Assembly: GCA_964463165.1 (NCBI GenBank)
Contig: CAYXBK010000021.1
Span: 25,218-89,217, forward strand
From: UBA7236 sp964463165
GTDB lineage: Bacteria; Bacteroidota; Bacteroidia; Chitinophagales; BACL12
Direction of reading: 5' to 3'
DNA: 64,000 nucleotides
Shown here: positions 51,180 to 58,558 of the stretch, in pieces
Position numbering within the stretch: the stretch's first letter is position 1
How the letters are laid out: the number at the start of each line of letters is the position of its first letter
The notes under the pieces: model-generated
Told to the model about the DNA's origin: nothing
Database searches by the model: none
What the model saw: only the letters and a program-made list of their open reading frames with translations
Position numbers and translations under genes: made by a program

Positions 51180-52529
51180 ATGAAAAAAAGACAAATTTTA
51201 TTTCTTGCCTTCCTGCTGCTATTAATTTCAGCATCGATGGTAATGGCAATTTCATTTTCAGGAAATATCAGTTCATCCCGAAATGAAATCGTAATTGATC
51301 CTGAACCGCAGGACACAACAATGGTTCACGAAGAAAGCGGCTGCGTTTTCAAAACAGTATTTGAAGGGCAGTTTAATTTCGACAGTTTAAAATATGAAAC
51401 GCCGCAACAGGTGCGCAGTTCACTTGAAAAAGCACTCGGCTGGCTGATGGCCTCACAGCACAACGACGGCGGATGGGGTGCGGGCAGCCATTATCACCAG
51501 GATGTTGTTGATCCTGCCGCTGTTCCTTCCGATCCCGCAACTACTGCCATGGTTTCGATGTCGCTGCTGCGCTGTGAAAACACGCCTGCTTCCGGAAAAT
51601 ACCATCAGCAATTAAATAAAGCAATTGATTTTTTACTGACTGCAGTTGAAACTTCAAAAAATGAAAGCCTGACAATTACTGCATTGGAAAATACACAGCC
51701 GCAAATTAAACTCGGACAAAATATTGATGTGGTTCTTACATCTCAATTTCTTACCAATTTACTTGATCATATTTCCAATGATCCAAAACTTGAACATCGC
51801 ATTAAAGAAGCGGTACGTGTATGCGTTTCGAAAATTGAAGCAGCACAATCGGCCAATGGAAGTTTTTCAGGTGGGTCGTGGGCGGGTGTTTTGCAATCAT
51901 CGTTTGCTACAACTGCTCTGGAAAGTGCGGAAAGTAAAGGTATTGAGGTAGACACGGTTGTATTGAATAATGCAAGAAATTATCAAAGCGGAAATTATGA
52001 TGCAAGTACCGGAACAGTTAAAACAGATGAAGCAGCCGGCGTGATGCTGTATTCCATTTCAAGCACGAGCAGAAGCACTGCACAGGATGCAAACACTGCG
52101 AAAATGGAAATTAAAAAAGCAAAAGAAGAAGGTAAGCTGGATAAGGATGCAGAAATAACAACCGAGAATTTAAAAAAAGCAGGCATGAGTGAAGCGGAGG
52201 CAATGAAAGTTGTTTCGGCATATGAAATAAATACAGCTGCGAAATCCCAGGCAATGAGTAACGATGTGATGACGGGATTCGGAAATAACGGCGGAGAAGA
52301 ATTTCTCAGTTTTTTACAAACCGGTGAAGGTATGATTGTAGGAAATGATAATACATGGAAAAAATGGTATGATAACGTGAGTGTTACTTTATTAAATATT
52401 CAGGAACCGGATGGTAACTGGAGCGGGCATCACTGTATTACCAGTCCGGTATTTTGCACGGCGACTGCAGTATTAATTCTCTCGATTAATAATGATGTGG
52501 AAGAATTAGCATTAATAGGTCATAAATAA
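51180..52529 (+). CDS. exported protein with a prenyltransferase/squalene-cyclase-like alpha-toroid
   Basis: This 449-residue protein has an N-terminal signal or anchor (residues 5-24). An alpha-alpha toroid follows: SLEKALGWLMASQHNDGGWGAGS has the QHNDGGWG motif typical of squalene-hopene-cyclase repeats (QW motif), then SDPATTAMVSMSLL and, near the C-terminus, LNIQEPDGNWSGHHCITSPVF. In terpene cyclases and prenyltransferases the toroid binds long isoprenoids or proteins. A secreted single-toroid form could also be a protease-inhibitor-like domain. No catalytic DXDD motif was seen. The middle 230 residues are low in recognisable motifs. Confidence 0.6.
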   Translation: MKKRQILFLAFLLLLISASMVMAISFSGNISSSRNEIVIDPEPQDTTMVHEESGCVFKTVFEGQFNFDSLKYETPQQVRSSLEKALGWLMASQHNDGGWGAGSHYHQDVVDPAAVPSDPATTAMVSMSLLRCENTPASGKYHQQLNKAIDFLLTAVETSKNESLTITALENTQPQIKLGQNIDVVLTSQFLTNLLDHISNDPKLEHRIKEAVRVCVSKIEAAQSANGSFSGGSWAGVLQSSFATTALESAESKGIEVDTVVLNNARNYQSGNYDASTGTVKTDEAAGVMLYSISSTSRSTAQDANTAKMEIKKAKEEGKLDKDAEITTENLKKAGMSEAEAMKVVSAYEINTAAKSQAMSNDVMTGFGNNGGEEFLSFLQTGEGMIVGNDNTWKKWYDNVSVTLLNIQEPDGNWSGHHCITSPVFCTATAVLILSINNDVEELALIGHK

Positions 52530-52557
52530 TTTCCAATTTGAATATGGTAGGTACGGC

Positions 52558-52592
52558 CTGTCGCAAAATAAAATTTGCGGCAGGTTTTTTAA
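52558..52592 (+). terminator. intrinsic terminator after the toroid gene
   Basis: Arms cctgtcgcaaa (52558-52568) and tttgcggcagg (52575-52585) pair with one G-U position over a 6-base loop, followed by a T-run (52586-52591). It lies 29 bp past the stop. Confidence 0.85.
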
Positions 52593-52661
52593 TTGTTCTT
52601 TAAATAATATTTAGAATTTTTCTTTCTTGTCTTGATACGTGAAAGAAACAAAGAAAATCAA

Positions 52662-52706
52662 GCCCGCCTGCTCGCAGCACATGCGCCTTGCTTCGGCCGG
52701 CAGAGC
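52662..52706. repeat. REP-like GC-rich palindrome
   Basis: The unit gcccgcctgctcgcagcaca...cggccggcagagc is an imperfect palindrome. Its reverse complement aligns along its length with the unit at 17113-17156. Confidence 0.75.
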
Positions 52707-52813
52707 TGCAAAATGCCATTTTGAATTTTAATAACTGCTTTTATTTCCGGGTAAAACGGTGCCCGCAATTGTTTCTTTGCGTCAGCCCTTCAATATTCAT
52801 GATTCCTTGTTCA

Positions 52814-53614
52814 TTATTCATTATTCCTTCCCACTTCAATCTCCCCTTCAAAAACAAATTCCCCCGGTCCGATGAGCCAGATATTTTTAAACTGATGATC
52901 GTTTATTTTTTCAAAACGCACTTTTAATTCGCCGCCCATTGTTTGGAGAGATAATTCATGATTCCCGTTTGGTAATTTTTGATGAAGGGAAATAATTAAT
53001 GCGGAAGCGGTAACACCTGTTCCGCAACTTAAAGTTTCATCTTCCACACCACGTTCATAGGTGCGAATAAAATTTTCATCTCCAACAATTTCCAAAAAAT
53101 TAATATTAATACCGTCTGCTTTAAATTTATCACTATAACGAATTGCTGCCCCTGCTTTTTTTACATCGAGTTGTTTCAGGTTGGAAGCGAATGTTACATA
53201 ATGTGGTGAGCCTGTATCCAGAATATAATGATCATCTTCCCGGACAATTTCATTTACATCATTCATTTTCAGATAAACAATTTCTCCTTCCTGATTTGCC
53301 TCATGCATTCCGTCAACTGCAAGAAATTTATAATTGTCTTTTCTGATGCCGAGTTGTCTTGCGAAATTCACGATGCATCTGCCGCCGTTTCCGCACATAC
53401 TGCTTTCACAGCCATCGGCATTGAAATACACCATTTCAAAATCCGCTTCATCGTGGTTTTGTAAAAGCATTACGCCATCTGCCCCGATCCCGAACCGCCG
53501 GTCGCAAAGCTTTGCAAAGAGTGCAGTCTCATCTCCTTTCAAAACCATCGCTCTGTTATCGAACAGAATAAAGTCGTTGCCGGCCCCCTGATATTTGTAA
53601 AATTTCAATTTCAC
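52814..53614 (-). CDS. dapF: diaminopimelate epimerase
   Basis: DapF converts LL- to meso-diaminopimelate for lysine and peptidoglycan synthesis. The 266-residue protein has the two catalytic cysteines: Cys74 in MCGNGGRC and Cys197 in LSCGTGV, in the two half-domains. The N-terminus FYKYQGAGNDFILFDNR and the substrate loop GADGVMLLQ are typical. The start codon is GTG (53612-53614), since the conserved KLKFYKYQG start follows at once and no ATG is nearby. A -7 element ends 5 nt before it. Confidence 0.93.
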   Translation of the reverse strand: MKLKFYKYQGAGNDFILFDNRAMVLKGDETALFAKLCDRRFGIGADGVMLLQNHDEADFEMVYFNADGCESSMCGNGGRCIVNFARQLGIRKDNYKFLAVDGMHEANQEGEIVYLKMNDVNEIVREDDHYILDTGSPHYVTFASNLKQLDVKKAGAAIRYSDKFKADGININFLEIVGDENFIRTYERGVEDETLSCGTGVTASALIISLHQKLPNGNHELSLQTMGGELKVRFEKINDHQFKNIWLIGPGEFVFEGEIEVGRNNE

Positions 53615-53619
53615 TAAAA

Positions 53620-53627
53620 CAAAATTA
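53620..53627 (-). promoter_or_regulatory. -7 promoter element directly before dapF
   Basis: The minus strand reads TAATTTTG-TTTTA-GTG, an exact TAnnTTTG match 5 nt before the GTG start. Confidence 0.5.
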
Positions 53628-53900
53628 CGGATTGAATCGTCAATGCAGATATGCCCCGGGAAGTTCGGTTACAGAATGATTTTTAAACAGCAGATGTATA
53701 GTTCTGTAAACGTAGTCGGATGGGAATAAAAAATATGTCAGTTTTCACGGAAACCGAAACAACCAAAAGGGTAAATTTTGCGTTAATTCATTTTAAATCG
53801 GTTAAATTTTGTTAACCGGCATACGACAAAAATTCAGAGAGCGTTTCATGCATGAAATTTGTTAACAAGTGAACAAATCACATCAAAAAAATTGAATCGT

Positions 53901-55352
53901 ATGAAAACGAGGACCGTACTTCTTACCATGGTGATTGCAATTCTCAGCTCAGTCACCTCTTTATTCGTGTATGAAAATTATTTCGACAACAATGGAAATT
54001 TAAATGGCAATGGTTTATCGCCGTTTAAATTCGCAAACGCTTCTTTTCCGGTTGCGCCTTCGGGAATGGCACCGGTAGATTTCACTTATGCTGCGGCACT
54101 CACAACCCCGTCTGTTGTGCACGTAAAAACAACTTATAAAGCAACCACTTCTTCTTACGGCGGAAATAATGATCTGCTTCGCCAGTTTTTCGGCGACCAG
54201 TTTTATTACGACAGCCCGCAGCCGCAGCAGGCATCCGGTTCGGGAGTTATAGTAAGCTCCGACGGTTATATCGCAACAAATTATCACGTTGTTAAAAATG
54301 CAGACGAAATTCGGGTAGTATTTTATGATAAGCACAGTGTCGTTGCCACGTTGGTTGCAACCGATCCTTCAACGGATGTCGCCTTATTAAAAGTAGATAT
54401 GCAGGATCTTCCCGCAATACAATTGGGAAATTCCGATTCTGTGCGTGTGGGTGATTGGGTGATGGCTGTCGGAAACCCGTTTGATTTGACATCAACGGTA
54501 ACAGCCGGAATCGTGAGTGCAAAAGGAAGGAAGATAGATATATTGGGAGAAAATGCATCCACACCGATTGAATCATTTATTCAAACGGATGCTGCGGTAA
54601 ACCCGGGGAACAGCGGTGGCGCACTCGTAAATTTAAAAGGTGAACTGATCGGAATTAATACCGCCATTGCCACACCAACCGGAACATATGCAGGTTATTC
54701 ATTTGCCGTGCCGGTGAATATTGTGAAGAAAGTAATCAGGGACTTGAAAACTTACGGCGTTGTGCAAAGGGCATATCTGGGAGTTGAAGTGGATATTACC
54801 AAAGATGATATTGGAGGAGTGTATGTTTCGAATGTTGTGGATGGATCAGGTGCTGATGAAGCCGGCATCAAGATTGGGGACATAATTACACATATTAATA
54901 ATGCACCGATCACATCTTTTCCCGAACTGCAGGAGCAATTAAGTAATTATGGCCCGGGTGAAAAAATTAATGTGAGCATTACGAGAGAGAAAGACAGAAA
55001 AAATATTATCGTTCTTTTAAAGAATCAAAAAGGAAATACTGAAATTATAAAACGTGAAACCAACGCTGTAATAAGCAGTCTGGGCATTGAGACGGAAGAA
55101 CTGAGCAGCCAGGAATCAAATTATTACCAGGTAAACGGCGGTGTAAAGATCACCGGAATTAAAAGCGGAAAGGTTGCACAGCAAACCAGAATAAGGGAAG
55201 GATTCGTAATTACTGCAATTGATGACACAGAAATTACAAATTTTAATGATTTGGCAAAACTTTTGAATGATAAAAGTGGAAAGAATATAATAATTGAAGG
55301 ATTTTACCCATCGTTACCGAACAAAATCTATAATTATGGGTTAAGCTTATAA
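53901..55352 (+). CDS. HtrA/DegP-family periplasmic serine protease
   Basis: From the ATG at 53901 (483 residues) the protein has an N-terminal signal or anchor (TVLLTMVIAILSSVTSLFVY). A trypsin-like domain carries the triad His129 (ATNYHVV), Asp159 (STDVALL) and Ser238 (NPGNSGGALVN). Two PDZ domains follow: LGVEVDITKDDIGGVYV at about 300-385, and a second near 420-480. The length and layout are like DegP. It degrades or refolds misfolded proteins in the periplasm. The TTG at 53859 is rejected because it adds 14 residues without a role. A strong terminator follows. Confidence 0.92.
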   Translation: MKTRTVLLTMVIAILSSVTSLFVYENYFDNNGNLNGNGLSPFKFANASFPVAPSGMAPVDFTYAAALTTPSVVHVKTTYKATTSSYGGNNDLLRQFFGDQFYYDSPQPQQASGSGVIVSSDGYIATNYHVVKNADEIRVVFYDKHSVVATLVATDPSTDVALLKVDMQDLPAIQLGNSDSVRVGDWVMAVGNPFDLTSTVTAGIVSAKGRKIDILGENASTPIESFIQTDAAVNPGNSGGALVNLKGELIGINTAIATPTGTYAGYSFAVPVNIVKKVIRDLKTYGVVQRAYLGVEVDITKDDIGGVYVSNVVDGSGADEAGIKIGDIITHINNAPITSFPELQEQLSNYGPGEKINVSITREKDRKNIIVLLKNQKGNTEIIKRETNAVISSLGIETEELSSQESNYYQVNGGVKITGIKSGKVAQQTRIREGFVITAIDDTEITNFNDLAKLLNDKSGKNIIIEGFYPSLPNKIYNYGLSL

Positions 55353-55375
55353 GGGTAATTGGGTTTTCAAATGTG

Positions 55376-55410
55376 AGCCCCGCCACGGTTAATTCCAGCG
55401 GGGCTTTTTT
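55376..55410 (+). terminator. intrinsic terminator after htrA
   Basis: Arms agccccgc (55376-55383) and gcggggct (55398-55405) are perfect over a 14-base loop and are followed by a T-run. It is one of the strongest hairpins in the window. Confidence 0.88.
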
Positions 55411-55498
55411 ATTTTCTGGAATTGAGATAAAGGAAATCAACCTGATCCTGCTTCCGAACAGTTTCTCAGAACCTGTATCTTAGCATAAAACCACCCGA

Positions 55499-56269
55499 AT
55501 GTATTTCATATCAAGGTTTTCATTGCTTTTTACTTTAAGTATTCTTTTCATAAACTGCTCAGGGAAGCCTGCAGATGAATCAACAGGTACATCACTGGTT
55601 TTACAAACCAATAATTTACAGATTATTTCGGGGGAGAATGACGACATTGTTCCTCTCTGCCAGCGGTCTGCACATTTAGAGGAATTGCTGAAAAATACAT
55701 CCGAAAATACCGAATTGCTGCAAAGAAAAATTTTAAGTGAAAAAGATTTCACTTCATTAACTGCAAAGGAATATTTTATCTACGCAATGTCTTATCCGGA
55801 AAGATATTACCAATCGTGCTCCATGTATTTTCAGGAAGCAGACGCAGATCAATATATACACGCATATCTCCCAAAGCAGGGCGAAGGTTTTGTGATCAGT
55901 GAAAGACAAAGGGATGCATTAGTAAAAAACAGGGATTCAGTCGTATTTTATTTGAATCAATGCCTGTCGGAAATAAACAGTGTCCCTCTAAACTATAAAA
56001 GGGAAATTATCCTTCTGAATGCATACGAATGTATACCGGATTTGATACGCATTTATAAAGCCGGCGGATATAAAGATTATTATATGCTTACCGTTTTCCT
56101 TAACCTGATGATGGATACGGATTTTACTCAATTCAGATCAACAGATTTATATTTTGCTCTGTATAGTGATTTCGACAGAGACGCAAAAATTTCCTTTACT
56201 GAATCAGACAAAAATGCAATCCTGGATCTCATTGATCAGTATCATGAATTTAAAATGAAGTCAGAATAA
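55499..56269 (+). CDS. lipoprotein of unknown function, coupled to an FGE-like gene
   Basis: This 256-residue product has a lipoprotein signal (LSILFINCSGKPAD, Cys about residue 20). The mature part is largely helical (TSLTAKEYFIYAMSYPERYYQS, RDSVVFYLNQCLSEI, KREIILLNAYECIPDLIRIYKAG). Near the C-terminus is DFDRDAKISFTESDKNAI, an EF-hand-like D-x-D-x-D motif. Its stop overlaps the start of the FGE-like gene by one base (TAATG), so the pair is translationally coupled. Family unknown. Confidence 0.65.
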   Translation: MYFISRFSLLFTLSILFINCSGKPADESTGTSLVLQTNNLQIISGENDDIVPLCQRSAHLEELLKNTSENTELLQRKILSEKDFTSLTAKEYFIYAMSYPERYYQSCSMYFQEADADQYIHAYLPKQGEGFVISERQRDALVKNRDSVVFYLNQCLSEINSVPLNYKREIILLNAYECIPDLIRIYKAGGYKDYYMLTVFLNLMMDTDFTQFRSTDLYFALYSDFDRDAKISFTESDKNAILDLIDQYHEFKMKSE

Positions 56270-57087
56270 TGTTCATGGCAATTTGCATATTCCTTCTTTC
56301 AATTTTGCAAAACAAAACTGTTGATGTTAGGATAGATTTTGCAGAAGTGCCCGGAGGTGAATATGAGCTGGGATATCTAAATAATCGTTTCAATCTCCCG
56401 CATACGATAACTGTAGATACTTTTCTCATTTCTTCAACAGAAATTACGAACAGGCAATTTGAAGAATTTATTTCTGCAACCGCTTATATCACCACTGCTG
56501 AGAGATTTCAAAATGCGATGGTATTTTATCCGGGGCTGGATGAATTTGAATGGGTTGAAGATTCAACTGCTAACTGGAAATATCCGAATGGAATTACCCG
56601 CGGATCAATCGAGGATAAAATGGATCATCCCGTAGCAACAATCAGTTATTACGATGCGATCGCATATTGCGAATGGGCGGGTGTGAGACTTCCCACTGTT
56701 GATGAATGGGAAATCGCAAGTCGCGGAAAAACAAATTCAATTTTTTTCTGGGGAAATGATACTGCTTCAATAACAACCTATGCGAATATCTGGACAGCAT
56801 TAGATCACCGCATGGAGGACAAAGCAGATAAATTCATTTATACTTCTCCTGTGGCAACCTATAAGCCCAATCAATTCGGGCTGTATGATATGTATGGAAA
56901 TGTGTTTGAGTTCTGTGCTGATCTTCCAGTCGCTTTTGAAAAAACAGATCATATTGCATGTACACGAGGAGGATCGTGGTGGTGTTCTGTAAATTCATGC
57001 TCTTCATTTAATTCTGTATTTGTCGGGAGAGTTGAAAAAGAAGCATCATTTTCAAACCAGGGATTCAGAGTTGTGAAAGATGAATGA
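56269..57087 (+). CDS. formylglycine-generating-enzyme (FGE/SUMF1)-like protein
   Basis: The 272-residue protein has a short hydrophobic N-terminus (MFMAICIFLLSIL) and then the FGE-sulfatase fold: VPGGEYELGY, ISSTEITNRQFEEF, HPVATISYYDAIAYCEWAG, RLPTVDEWEIASRG, NQFGLYDMYGNVFEFC and, near the end, TRGGSWWCSVNSC with GFRVV 20 residues later. True FGEs use a Cys pair with the spacing C-x4-C in this segment; here Cys239 and Cys244 keep it, and the distance to GFR also fits. Many FGE-like proteins lack these Cys. No sulfatase is encoded in the window. Export is suggested by the N-terminus but is uncertain. Confidence 0.8.
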   Translation: MFMAICIFLLSILQNKTVDVRIDFAEVPGGEYELGYLNNRFNLPHTITVDTFLISSTEITNRQFEEFISATAYITTAERFQNAMVFYPGLDEFEWVEDSTANWKYPNGITRGSIEDKMDHPVATISYYDAIAYCEWAGVRLPTVDEWEIASRGKTNSIFFWGNDTASITTYANIWTALDHRMEDKADKFIYTSPVATYKPNQFGLYDMYGNVFEFCADLPVAFEKTDHIACTRGGSWWCSVNSCSSFNSVFVGRVEKEASFSNQGFRVVKDE

Positions 57088-57132
57088 ATAAGGATGAAGT
57101 AATAAATAATACACGGGCAATATCCGAAATTT

Positions 57133-57170
57133 CGTTCGGCAAGCTCCCTTCGGCAGGCTCAGGGTGACAA
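57133..57170. repeat. short GC-rich intergenic repeat (cttcggcaggctcagggtgaca-type)
   Basis: The stretch with ttcggcaagctccc and ttcggcaggctcagggtg contains imperfect inverted segments. The core is a sequence I recall as common between genes in Bacteroidota and other genomes; in this window only one copy was seen. Confidence 0.4.
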
Positions 57171-57232
57171 TTCGTTCTGCAAGCTTGTATTAAAAATTCA
57201 AATACTGATTGTATTGTCTAACTTCAATTCGC

Positions 57233-57250
57233 TCCCGATAGCTATCGGGA
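57233..57250. repeat. perfect 18-bp palindrome (tcccgatagctatcggga)
   Basis: The sequence is its own reverse complement over 18 bases. It lies between the FGE-like gene and pdhB, away from any promoter. No T-run follows. I have seen similar cccgatagctatcggg units named as dispersed in Bacteroidota, but that recall is not verified here. Confidence 0.7.
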
Positions 57251-57292
57251 TTGCTCAATCCGAAATTCGCAATTTTCTGCAACTAGCGCCGT

Positions 57293-57316
57293 GAACGCCT
57301 GAACACACGAAAACGT
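57293..57316. repeat. intergenic word repeat (gaacgcctgaacacacgaaa)
   Basis: The word gaacacacgaa is the same as at 17084-17168 and 45551-45586. It ends six bases from the pdhB stop. Confidence 0.7.
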
Positions 57317-57322
57317 ACGCAC

Positions 57323-58300
57323 TCATTTATACATTACTTCCTTCACAACCTGGATCACTTTTGCAGGATCGGGTAAATAGGCTGCAACCAAATTAGGTGC
57401 ATAATGCATATTTGTATCGGCGCCATTTACACGACGCACCGGTGCATCGAGATAATCAAATGCATCCTTTTGCAACTGGTAAGCAATTTCTGAACTGATA
57501 CCGCCATATGGCCACGATTCATCCACCACAACAATACGGTTTGTTTTTTTCACCGACGCAACAATAGTTTGAATATCGAGAGGCCGGATTGTGCGCAGAT
57601 CTATCACTTCCGCATGTATATTCTCTTTTTCCAATTCTTCAGCAGCCTTTAATGCCACTTTCATCATTTTATTAAACGAAACGATCGTTACATCCGTGCC
57701 TTGTTTTTTCACATCCGCTTTTCCGATAGGAATATAATATTCTTCTTCCGGTACATTTCCCATATCAGAATACATCATTTCACTCTCCATAAAAACAACC
57801 GGATCATTATCAATAATTGCAGATTTTAAAAGTCCTTTCGCATCGTAGGGATTAGAAGGAGAAATCACTTTCAGACCCGGCACATTTGCATACCAGTTTT
57901 CAAACGACTGGCTGTGCTGTGCTCCTAATTGACCCGCCGAACCGGAAGGCCCGCGAAATACGATCGGACATTGAAACTGTCCCGCACTCATCGACAACAT
58001 TTTAGCCGCCGAGTTAACGATCTGGTCAATTGCCAGCAAAGCAAAATTAAAAGTCATGAATTCTACGATCGGGCGCAATCCATTCATTGCTGCACCCACC
58101 CCGATTCCTGCAAACCCAAGTTCTGCGATCGGCGTATCGATCACCCTTTTCGCACCAAATTCATCCAGCATTCCCTGGCTCACTTTATAGGCACCATTAT
58201 ATTCGGCAACTTCCTCGCCCATCAGGAAAATATTTCCGTCTTTACGCATTTCCTCTACCATTGCTTCCCGAAGTGCTTCCCGAAATCTGATCTCTCGCAT
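57323..58300 (-). CDS. pdhB: pyruvate dehydrogenase E1 component subunit beta
   Basis: This 325-residue protein is the beta subunit of the thiamine diphosphate-dependent pyruvate dehydrogenase: IRFREALREAMVEEM at the start, MGEEVAEYNGAYKVSQGM, the RVIDTPIAELGFAGIGVGAAMNG region near residue 52 and the FRGPSGSAGQLGAQHSQS loop near 115. The transketolase C-domain has DLRTIRPLDIQTI. The related branched-chain 2-oxoacid dehydrogenase E1 beta is the alternative, but the sequence best fits pyruvate dehydrogenase. The alpha subunit is not in this window. Confidence 0.9.
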   Translation of the reverse strand: MREIRFREALREAMVEEMRKDGNIFLMGEEVAEYNGAYKVSQGMLDEFGAKRVIDTPIAELGFAGIGVGAAMNGLRPIVEFMTFNFALLAIDQIVNSAAKMLSMSAGQFQCPIVFRGPSGSAGQLGAQHSQSFENWYANVPGLKVISPSNPYDAKGLLKSAIIDNDPVVFMESEMMYSDMGNVPEEEYYIPIGKADVKKQGTDVTIVSFNKMMKVALKAAEELEKENIHAEVIDLRTIRPLDIQTIVASVKKTNRIVVVDESWPYGGISSEIAYQLQKDAFDYLDAPVRRVNGADTNMHYAPNLVAAYLPDPAKVIQVVKEVMYK

Positions 58301-58315
58301 GATTCAAAATTTTGG

Positions 58316-58323
58316 CAAAAATA
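58316..58323 (-). promoter_or_regulatory. -7 promoter element of pdhB
   Basis: The minus strand reads TATTTTTG followed by CC, an exact TAnnTTTG match 15 nt before the pdhB ATG. Confidence 0.55.
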
Positions 58324-58353
58324 GCTAATTCAGTTGTTTAATGGAGCGAAGGG

Positions 58354-58478
58354 GTGAGCAGTGAGGGGTGAGCGGTGAGTTGCTACGCCGGCTGCTTTTG
58401 TATCGGCCGGCAGGTTGCTGCGCCAGCTACATATGCATAAGCATCCTGATTCTTGATATCTGATTCCTGATACCAACA
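58354..58478. repeat. mixed word-repeat array (gagcagtgag; ggccggcag; tgatttctgatacc)
   Basis: Three words follow each other: ggggtgagcagtgaggggtg (as at 29551), ggccggcaggttgctgcg (REP-like), and cctgattcttgatatctgat (as at 48433-48494). The region lies between pdhB and the FG-GAP gene. Confidence 0.7.
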
Positions 58479-58558
58479 CAGTTAAAACTTGTTAACTGAC
58501 ATTCAAATGATATTTAAACTGCGTATTGCATGTTAATTTGAAATCAAAATGCGACATC

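Noticed and set aside
51180..52529. T9SS sorting domain on the secreted toroid protein
   Set aside because: The C-terminus (AVLILSINNDVEELALIGHK) lacks the PNP core and strand pattern of a type-A sorting domain.
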